Assembly (NCBI GenBank): GCA_035478375.1
Contig: DATIJQ010000007.1
Coordinates: 1-10,132, forward strand
DNA: 10,132 nucleotides
Source: DASTDY01 sp035478375
GTDB taxonomy: Bacteria > Patescibacteriota > Saccharimonadia > Saccharimonadales > EFPC-124
Direction: 5' to 3'
Shown: piece by piece, positions 5,676 through 10,132 of the stretch
Layout: each line of letters opens with the position of its first letter
Position numbering within the stretch: position 1 is the first letter of the stretch
Notes under the pieces: generated by a model
Database searches by the model: none
What the model saw: only the letters and a program-made list of their open reading frames with translations
Told to the model about the DNA's origin: nothing
Made by a program: the position numbers and the translations under genes

Positions 5676-5876
5676 CTACCGGAAATTGTAGTAGTTGACC
5701 GGCACCGAATCGGTCAGGACGATTTTCTCGTCATACTCGAGGGAAACAAGCGTTGCGAGAACTACCCCCAGCGCCAAACCGGTCGCTTCTTGTACTTGCA
5801 CTGCGTTCAGACTACCACTGTTATTTTTGAGACAGGAGATGATCTGCTGTGCGGTTGATTCGACGGCTTCCAACAC
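5676..5876 (-). CDS. Small winged-helix-like protein (66 aa), possibly the N-terminal part of a split gene
   Basis: This is not recognised as a named family. The 66 residues fit a winged-helix pattern: helix AQQIISCLKNN, helix NAVQVQEATGL, helix ALGVVLATLVSLEYD, then strands KIVLTD and PVNYYNF. This is the size and order of a small DNA-binding regulator domain, so a transcription-factor or scaffold role is possible but inferred. The start is GTG at 5876 with only a weak AAAGG upstream. A good promoter lies 29 bp upstream, divergent from glmS. The ORF ends in TAG at 5678-5676, but the frame continues without another stop into the Cys-containing ORF that ends at 5445. This could be a nonsense mutation, a sequencing error, read-through, or two adjacent genes. 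Confidence 0.55.
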   Translation of the reverse strand: MLEAVESTAQQIISCLKNNSGSLNAVQVQEATGLALGVVLATLVSLEYDEKIVLTDSVPVNYYNFR

Positions 5877-5904
5877 AAACCCTTTCTTTGTAAACAGCCT
5901 GCCT

Positions 5905-5933
5905 AGAATCGCATAACATTATCTTGCTGTCAA
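5905..5933 (-). promoter_or_regulatory. Promoter of the minus-strand small ORFs, divergent from glmS
   Basis: On the minus strand a perfect -35 TTGACA (5933-5928) is followed by a 17-bp spacer and GATTCT (5910-5905). The bases TGC just before the hexamer make an extended -10. It supports real transcription of the small ORFs. The -10 hexamer itself is weak. Confidence 0.6.
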
Positions 5934-5956
5934 TAGTCATCCTGGGGCAACCAGCG

Positions 5957-5962
5957 TATACT
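5957..5962 (+). promoter_or_regulatory. -10 box (TATACT) of glmS, leaderless type
   Basis: TATACT ends exactly 6 nt before the glmS ATG at 5969, which homology fixes because the next codon is the catalytic Cys. The expected transcription start is therefore the A of the ATG. There is no SD and no room for a 5' UTR or glmS ribozyme. No good -35 was found. Confidence 0.6.
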
Positions 5963-5968
5963 TGTAAT

Positions 5969-7762
5969 ATGTGCGGAATCATTGGTTACATCGGCGACAA
6001 ACCAGCGCAGCCTATGCTGCTTGCAGGTTTGGCGCGCATGGAGTATAGAGGTTACGACTCGGCTGGCATTGCAACGCTGCACGCCGGCAAACTACAAGTA
6101 GTAAAAGCCAAGGGCAAAGTTGCGGCGCTGGTCCAAAAAGTTGGCGAATCAACTGCGACAGTCGGCATTGGTCACACCCGTTGGGCGACGCACGGTGAAC
6201 CAAGTGAACGCAACGCGCATCCGCACCTCGCTGGCAAAATCGCCATTGTGCATAACGGCATCATCGAAAATTACAAAGAGCTTAAGGATGAATTGGCGAA
6301 AAAAGGCGCCGTATTTGCCAGCGACACCGATTCCGAAGTGCTGGCACATCTTATAAACAGCCATTACAAAGGTGATTTGGCAAAAAGTGTGCAGCAGGCA
6401 CTGCGCCAAGTGACCGGTACATTTGGTTTGGCAGTTTTAAGTGTTGATGAGCCGGACAAACTAGTTGTGGCGCGCCGTGGCAGCCCACTGTTAATTGGAC
6501 TCAGTCAGACCGCGACCTTTGTGGCGAGCGACCCGGCGGCGTTGGTCGGCTACGTAAAAGATGTGATTTACCTCAATGACGATGAGCTGGCGGTCTGCAC
6601 GCCGGGCGCGGCTGAGGTGTTCGATTTTGACCTTCACCCCAAAGTACAGGCTCGCGAAACGCTGCAAATGGAACTCGAAGCCATTCAAAAACAAGGCTAC
6701 GACCACTTTTTGTTAAAAGAAATTATGGAGCAGCCAACCAGCGTGGAGGCGGTGCTGCGCGGCAGGTTGTTGCCCGAACAAGGCACCAGCCACCTCGGTG
6801 GTCTTAATCTTAGTGGCGACCAAATCCGCGCCACAGAACGCATTGTAATTATTGGCTGCGGCACCGCCTATTACGCCGGTTTGCTGGGCAAATATTTGAT
6901 CGAATCGCTGACGCATATTCCGGTCGACGTTGAGGTTGCGTCGGAATTCCGCTACCGCGATCCGGTCCTCAGTAAAAACAGCGTTGCACTTATAATTTCA
7001 CAGTCTGGCGAAACCGCCGATACGCTGGCTTGCGTCGAAGAATTAAAACGCCGCGGCGTGCACACGCTGGGCTTGGTAAATGTCGTTGGTTCGACCATTG
7101 CCCGCACCGTTGATGGCGGCATTTATTTGCACGCCGGGCCCGAAATTTCGGTAGCTTCTACCAAGGCTTTTACCAACCAGGTTGTCGCCCAAATGTTGTT
7201 TGCGCTGCACGTTGCGCGCCAGCGTGACCTCAGTTTGGCTGACGGCAAAAAAGTTGTTGCTGCGCTGGAGCGTTTGCCGCGCGACATCGCCGCCGCCCTC
7301 AAAACCAACCGTGAAGTTGCGGCCGCCGCAAGCCAAATTAGTCATTTTAAAAACGCCATTTATTTGGGGCGCAACACGCTGTTCCCGATTGCGCTCGAAG
7401 GCGCGCTTAAGTTAAAAGAAGTCAGTTATGTGCACGCCGAAGCCTATGCGGCGGGCGAAGTTAAGCATGGGCCAATCGCGCTTATCGACCCCGACATGCT
7501 GGTCGTTTTTTTGCTTGGCAAAGGTTTATTGGCTGACAAGTCGTACAGCAATTTAGAGGAAATTAAAGCCCGCGGCGGCACCGTTTTAATGGTCACCGAT
7601 ACCGACGCGCCAGATGCACTGCGTGTCGCCACCCATTCACCGTGGACCGCGCCGCTAGTCATGAATGTTGTGTTGCAACTTTTGGCCTACCACATTGCCG
7701 TGGCTTGTGGGCGCGACGTGGATCAGCCGCGGAATTTGGCAAAAAGTGTAACAGTGGAATAG
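5969..7762 (+). CDS. glmS: Glutamine-fructose-6-phosphate aminotransferase (isomerizing)
   Basis: This encodes 597 aa, near the roughly 609 of E. coli GlmS. It makes glucosamine-6-phosphate from fructose-6-phosphate and glutamine, the first committed step to UDP-GlcNAc for peptidoglycan. The N-terminal glutaminase domain (2 to about 220) begins with the nucleophile Cys2 (MCGIIGYIG) exposed after Met removal. It contains HTRWATHG (69-76) and HNGIIENY (95-102). Two SIS sugar-isomerase domains follow, with the phosphosugar-binding SQSGETADT at 345-353 and a second hydrophobic SIS core near the LEGALKLKEVSY stretch. The protein ends DVDQPRNLAKSVTVE, the canonical family tail. The ATG at 5969 is required for Cys2; the longer reading from 5924 would bury it. 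The gene is transcribed divergently from the small minus-strand ORFs. Confidence 0.98.
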   Translation: MCGIIGYIGDKPAQPMLLAGLARMEYRGYDSAGIATLHAGKLQVVKAKGKVAALVQKVGESTATVGIGHTRWATHGEPSERNAHPHLAGKIAIVHNGIIENYKELKDELAKKGAVFASDTDSEVLAHLINSHYKGDLAKSVQQALRQVTGTFGLAVLSVDEPDKLVVARRGSPLLIGLSQTATFVASDPAALVGYVKDVIYLNDDELAVCTPGAAEVFDFDLHPKVQARETLQMELEAIQKQGYDHFLLKEIMEQPTSVEAVLRGRLLPEQGTSHLGGLNLSGDQIRATERIVIIGCGTAYYAGLLGKYLIESLTHIPVDVEVASEFRYRDPVLSKNSVALIISQSGETADTLACVEELKRRGVHTLGLVNVVGSTIARTVDGGIYLHAGPEISVASTKAFTNQVVAQMLFALHVARQRDLSLADGKKVVAALERLPRDIAAALKTNREVAAAASQISHFKNAIYLGRNTLFPIALEGALKLKEVSYVHAEAYAAGEVKHGPIALIDPDMLVVFLLGKGLLADKSYSNLEEIKARGGTVLMVTDTDAPDALRVATHSPWTAPLVMNVVLQLLAYHIAVACGRDVDQPRNLAKSVTVE

Positions 7763-7783
7763 AGGTGTAGGTTGTGGATAACT

Positions 7784-7818
7784 TTGTGCTTGTATACGAA
7801 GGGAGCCTATAGTACTAT
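7784..7818 (+). promoter_or_regulatory. Probable promoter of the secreted amidase gene
   Basis: Two overlapping arrangements fit. One is TTGTAT (7790-7795), 17 bp, TACTAT (7813-7818). The other is TTGTGC (7784-7789), 18 bp, TATAGT (7808-7813). Either gives a leader of about 55-65 nt before the start at 7883. The -35 matches are modest. Confidence 0.5.
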
Positions 7819-7869
7819 CCATCAGTCGTGCTTCTAGTGATGTAGGCACGTAAACATTCCATCAATCCC

Positions 7870-7876
7870 AGGAAGG
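7870..7876 (+). promoter_or_regulatory. Shine-Dalgarno site AGGAAGG favouring a TTG start
   Basis: AGGAAGG ends 6 nt before the TTG at 7883 but 18 nt before the next in-frame ATG at 7895. The spacing therefore favours TTG as the start of the amidase gene. Confidence 0.6.
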
Positions 7877-7882
7877 TACGGG

Positions 7883-8914
7883 TTGAAAAGAACAATGCGC
7901 CGGTTACTGACCGGCGTGGTAGTGGCGCTTGCGTTAAGCGCTGTTGGTGCTGACTTGCAAGCAGCACCGGCGGACGCACAGACGCGGCCGATCGTTATCG
8001 TTAACAACGCGCACATTCGACCGTCACCAGATACTAGCCAAAACTGGCTGACGACCATGCCCGCCGGTTCTCGTCCGCAGTACATCTGTTACGTTGATGG
8101 CGAGAATGAGGGCGGAACGACCAAGTGGTTCCGGGTTAGCTGGAACGGTGTCACCGGCTACTACAGCTCGGTGGCGGACGACATGCCGCTGGCGCTCCAA
8201 ACCAACATTGAGGGGAACTACGGAATCCCGAGGTGTGGTTCTGGCGCTGACCTGCAACCCGCGGGTGGCTCTGGTCTGCAACCGGCAGGCGGAGCGGGCA
8301 TCAACCAGGAATCAGGTGCCGGCGTTGCCGTTGCCGTCCAACCCGAACAGCAAGTGACCGAACCGTACAACCGTGCGGCGGCCGTGCAATGGGCGCTCAA
8401 CCATGTGCAGGACATCCGTGGCAATCTGTTTGCGGACTGCACTTGGTTCGTGAGCCAGGCGCTGTGGGCCGGTGGTCTCCATCAGACAAGTTGGTGGAAC
8501 GACTACGAACGGCGCCAAGGCAGCGTCCTGTCGCAACCCGGCACGGACGTTGCCCGTGGCGCGCCAAACTTGGTGAAGTACTTGCAGCAGCGGTTCCCGG
8601 TGACGGTAACGCCGCTTGACGGTAATCGTTTTCGCGATAATCGTGTTCCAGAAGCTCAACCTGGCGACATAATCGCTTACGACTGGGATAGCGACAGCAC
8701 ATTCGATCACTTGGCGTTTGTTGTCGATATTGCTCCTGGGCAGTATCCAGAGGTAAGTGAATGGGGGACTTTCCCTGTTCGTGAACCGTACAACAAACGC
8801 GGCTGGACGTGGTCGGAGCTGTCTCACAAATGGCTTCAGCAGGAGTATCCTAGGCAGCCTGATGGGTTGGGTGGAGTAACCGCCGAGCTACTTCATTTCA
8901 ACCTGCCCGGCTAG
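7883..8914 (+). CDS. Secreted SH3b plus Amidase_6-type cell-wall hydrolase
   Basis: This encodes 343 aa (TTG start) of a probable secreted peptidoglycan- or protein-amide hydrolase. Residues 1 to about 27-33 are a signal peptide (RRLL basic end, hydrophobic core, LQA or ADA cleavage). About 36-97 is an SH3b-type wall-binding domain (NAHIRPSPDTSQNW..., KWFRVSWNGVTGYYSSV). A Gly/Pro linker with two LQPAGGxG units joins it to about 161-341, which matches the Amidase_6 pattern: YNRAAAVQWALNH, the nucleophile Cys186 in DCTWFVSQALWAGG, a WW pair at 204-205, PGDIIAYDWD, and the base His276 in FDHLAFV. Family members usually have a later S-x-H; here the aligned stretch reads VSEWGT. The target could be its own wall or a host bacterium's; the sequence does not say. 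An alternative start is ATG at 7895. Confidence 0.88.
   Translation: MKRTMRRLLTGVVVALALSAVGADLQAAPADAQTRPIVIVNNAHIRPSPDTSQNWLTTMPAGSRPQYICYVDGENEGGTTKWFRVSWNGVTGYYSSVADDMPLALQTNIEGNYGIPRCGSGADLQPAGGSGLQPAGGAGINQESGAGVAVAVQPEQQVTEPYNRAAAVQWALNHVQDIRGNLFADCTWFVSQALWAGGLHQTSWWNDYERRQGSVLSQPGTDVARGAPNLVKYLQQRFPVTVTPLDGNRFRDNRVPEAQPGDIIAYDWDSDSTFDHLAFVVDIAPGQYPEVSEWGTFPVREPYNKRGWTWSELSHKWLQQEYPRQPDGLGGVTAELLHFNLPG
8252..8299 (+). repeat. Two 24-bp units coding LQPAGG(S/A)G linker
   Basis: Two adjacent 8-residue units, LQPAGGSG and LQPAGGAG, form the flexible linker between the SH3b and amidase domains. DNA identity between the units is high but not perfect, which suggests an older duplication. 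Confidence 0.75.
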
Positions 8915-8930
8915 CAAGCAATATGGAATG

Positions 8931-8967
8931 CCCGGTGCCGCCCGCAAATCTGCGCGGCGGCACCGGG
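8931..8967 (+). terminator. Strong GC-rich hairpin after the amidase gene, no U-tract
   Basis: CCCGGTGCCGCC (8931-8942) pairs perfectly with GGCGGCACCGGG (8956-8967), extended by CGC/GCG inside with a one-base bulge and the 6-nt loop AAATCT. It lies 17 nt beyond the amidase stop. The plus strand after it reads GACTCAAAAAAT rather than a run of T, so it is either a non-canonical terminator or a stabilising 3' structure. Confidence 0.55.
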
Positions 8968-8981
8968 GACTCAAAAAATAA

Positions 8982-8990
8982 TGGTAGAAT
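8982..8990 (+). promoter_or_regulatory. Extended -10 box (TGG-TAGAAT), leaderless type
   Basis: TGG followed by TAGAAT (8985-8990) ends 7 nt before the ATG at 8998. There is no SD. The expected start of transcription is at or beside the ATG. The position where a -35 would fall is inside the upstream hairpin. Confidence 0.55.
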
Positions 8991-8997
8991 GTAGTTG

Positions 8998-9564
8998 ATG
9001 CAAACGCGTAAGCCTAGACATTTTTTTCGTTGGCTAATGATAGCAACCATTCTTGTGATTGGCTGTTTATTAGCCTACGCTTCGTACGCCTACTATAAGC
9101 CACAGGTTAACTTCCAGGAGTATGTGCCAACGAAGCTTCCTACGGGCATGAGCATTGGCTCAAAAACAGTCGAACTTTGGAGCTCGCCGCTGTTACCTTT
9201 CTGGCCTTTAAAAACGAATGTACGTGTTTCTTTGGGTGGACGGATTTCGCTGCTTGAAGAAAAACTTACATCAAACCTTGCTACCAACGGATGTAGCCTA
9301 GTAGTAAACCAAAAGTGTAAAATGGCCCATACAATTAAAGGACAAGCTTATAGATTAGTAGCTACCTATGTTCAGCCGAATCCAACTAATGACGATAGGC
9401 CTACAAGCGTTGTTACAACTTTTGATAAGGGCGGTACCAGAATTTTAATCAATATTGACCAGACAGTCGCCCAAGTCCCTTTCGACTGGAATAATTTTAT
9501 TGATTCATTTGTTGCTACGACCTTCAATGATTTTGATGTTACGCATATGCACCCTGGGCCTTAA
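8998..9564 (+). CDS. Membrane-anchored extracytoplasmic protein of unknown function
   Basis: This encodes 188 aa and I do not recognise the family. A basic N-terminus (QTRKPRHFFRW) is followed by one hydrophobic helix at about 12-33, so it is probably a single-pass protein with its bulk outside the membrane. The outer part is predicted beta-rich. It has a LPTGMSIGSKTVEL stretch, a hydrophobic WSSPLLPFWPL turn, and two cysteines (Cys99, Cys107) 8 residues apart that could form a disulfide. TTFDKGGTRILINI resembles strand pairs in small membrane-anchored sensor domains such as DUF4367-like proteins, but that link is weak. The ATG at 8998 is chosen over the TTG just before it because TAGAAT ends 7 nt upstream. 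It looks more AT-rich than glmS and the amidase gene. Confidence 0.8.
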   Translation: MQTRKPRHFFRWLMIATILVIGCLLAYASYAYYKPQVNFQEYVPTKLPTGMSIGSKTVELWSSPLLPFWPLKTNVRVSLGGRISLLEEKLTSNLATNGCSLVVNQKCKMAHTIKGQAYRLVATYVQPNPTNDDRPTSVVTTFDKGGTRILINIDQTVAQVPFDWNNFIDSFVATTFNDFDVTHMHPGP

Positions 9565-9595
9565 TTCTTAAACTGTAAAACCCGCTCCGTAACTC

Positions 9596-9624
9596 TTTAC
9601 TGCTGCCCCCTTTTCTGCTATAGT
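9596..9624 (+). promoter_or_regulatory. Promoter of tRNA-Glu
   Basis: TTTACT (9596-9601) is followed by 17 bp and TATAGT (9619-9624), with TGC in front making an extended -10. Transcription would start near 9631, about 16 nt before the mature tRNA 5' end. Confidence 0.75.
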
Positions 9625-9646
9625 TTTAAGCTGTTGACGACATTAC

Positions 9647-9721
9647 GGCCCCGTCGTCCAGCGGTTAAGACATCGGGTTTTCATCCCGGCAACCGGAGTT
9701 CGACTCTCCGCGGGGTCACCA
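9647..9721 (+). tRNA. tRNA-Glu (anticodon UUC)
   Basis: A full cloverleaf folds by eye. The acceptor pairs GGCCCCG (9647-9653) with CGGGGTC (9711-9717), including one G-U pair. The anticodon stem TCGGG/CCCGG (9673-9677 with 9685-9689) closes loop TTTTCAT with anticodon TTC at 9680-9682. The T stem CGGAG/CTCCG (9694-9698 with 9706-9710) closes loop TTCGACT. The discriminator is A9718 and the 3' CCA is encoded at 9719-9721. It has its own promoter upstream and a terminator downstream. Confidence 0.97.
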
Positions 9722-9731
9722 AGAGATCATT

Positions 9732-10132
9732 TTATGCTTTCAGCAACTGAAAGACCGGAGACACCCCTGTAAAAAGGGGTGTTTTTGGTGTTCCAGGTTT
9801 TATTTCTTCATACGTTGGCAAACGGTCAAAAAGAGCACCAAAAAGCTGGGCCTTTTTGACTGGATCAATCTGTTTTACGAGCAATTCGTCGAGGTGTTCC
9901 AGGAAATATCGTACCTTGGCGAGAATTTTGTTAATATCGGTTGGTTTTTCGTCCTCCTTCTTGGCTTTTAATGTTTGCAAGTCTTTGATTTGCTGTTCGA
10001 TGTGTACGATGTCCTCCTCGATGAACTTAATGACCGTTACAGACTCCACCGCGCGAAGTTTGGCGACATTAGCTCTCACATCCTTTTGTAACTCCTCCAT
10101 GCGCTCGTCTATGCCCTGGATTTCTTGCAGGT
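9732..10132 (-). CDS. Putative large serine recombinase, C-terminal part (5' end outside window)
   Basis: The frame is open to the window edge, so the ATG at 10100 is internal. The 132 visible residues start with a long charged coiled coil (GIDERMEELQKDVRANVAKL, then EEDIVHIEQQIKDLQTLKAKK). A YFLEHLDELLVKQIDPVKKA - LFGALFDRLPTYEEI - GTPK stretch follows. From memory this is the characteristic end of recombinase-family (large serine recombinase) proteins in CPR bacteria; the catalytic and zinc-ribbon domains would lie outside the window. Such enzymes integrate and excise mobile elements. The stop lies 10 nt from the 3' end of tRNA-Glu, transcribed convergently. The last residues (TPLFTGVSPVFQ) are coded by DNA that also forms the tRNA terminator hairpin. 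No attachment-site pair can be shown without the far end. Confidence 0.7.
   Translation of the reverse strand, partial: LQEIQGIDERMEELQKDVRANVAKLRAVESVTVIKFIEEDIVHIEQQIKDLQTLKAKKEDEKPTDINKILAKVRYFLEHLDELLVKQIDPVKKAQLFGALFDRLPTYEEIKPGTPKTPLFTGVSPVFQLLKA
9737..9753. repeat. Perfect palindrome CTTTCAG-CAA-CTGAAAG
   Basis: Two 7-bp arms (9737-9743 and 9747-9753) flank 3 bp, inside the last codons of the recombinase ORF and 16 nt past the tRNA. It could be a recombinase-binding or attachment half-site, part of a 3' hairpin, or chance. Confidence 0.4.
9761..9786 (+). terminator. Rho-independent terminator of tRNA-Glu, inside the recombinase ORF
   Basis: An 8-bp stem pairs ACACCCCT (9761-9768) with AGGGGTGT (9775-9782) around loop GTAAAA, followed by TTTT. 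It fits termination of the tRNA transcript on the plus strand. On the minus strand the same DNA encodes the recombinase C-terminus. Confidence 0.85.

Noticed and set aside
5934..5968. glmS ribozyme or riboswitch upstream of glmS
   Set aside because: The -10 box is 6 nt from the ATG and divergent regulatory DNA lies just upstream, leaving no leader RNA to hold such an element.
5924..5968. Longer GlmS starting at 5924
   Set aside because: GlmS needs Cys as residue 2; a 15-residue extension would bury the nucleophile, and the extension is not family-like.
8312..8827. 171-aa minus-strand ORF opposite the amidase
   Set aside because: Arg-rich, low-complexity composition; it is the shadow of the amidase gene, which has recognisable domains and catalytic residues.

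Overview
The window looks like a chromosomal segment of a Patescibacteria/CPR bacterium, most likely Candidatus Saccharibacteria (TM7). This is judged from remembered protein families, not from a search. The signs are a secreted PKD-domain protein with the N-terminal domain typical of that group and a C-terminal LPSTG signal, a small membrane protein carrying a YTGAD...WW.DHKR motif, a UmuD/UmuC pair, and genes without Shine-Dalgarno sites whose -10 box sits directly before the start codon. GC content is moderate, genes are tightly packed, and no stretch over 300 bases lacks a gene.

Layout: (1) 1-745 (+) is the 3' part of a sensor histidine kinase. (2) 716-3165 (-) holds three genes on the opposite strand: an LPXTG-anchored PKD surface protein with a consensus promoter and strong SD, a secreted His-containing helical protein, and a 71-aa membrane protein that overlaps the kinase tail by 30 nt. 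Two related rho-independent terminators separate them. (3) 3298-5430 (+) is a damage-tolerance cassette: umuD, a PNPOx-like flavin-fold protein, and umuC. (4) 5445-5876 (-) holds two small ORFs in one frame, separated by an in-frame TAG; they are either one broken or recoded gene or two adjacent genes. (5) 5969-7762 (+) is glmS, supplying glucosamine-6-phosphate for cell-wall precursors. (6) 7883-8914 (+) is a secreted SH3b plus Amidase_6-type protein. (7) 8998-9564 (+) is a single-pass membrane-anchored protein of unknown function. (8) 9647-9721 (+) is tRNA-Glu(UUC). (9) 9732-10132 (-) is the C-terminal end of a putative large serine recombinase running off the window, which suggests a mobile-element edge next to the tRNA.

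The genes fall into three themes: envelope and surface (glmS, amidase, PKD/LPXTG protein, secreted helical protein), DNA damage tolerance (umuD-PNPOx-umuC), and signalling (histidine kinase). The strongest structural signal is regulatory. Four genes have a -10-like hexamer ending 6-7 nt before an ATG and no SD, as expected for leaderless mRNAs; umuD is close, with 9 nt. The three genes for secreted proteins carry SD-like sites instead. No CRISPR array, IS element or riboswitch was seen.
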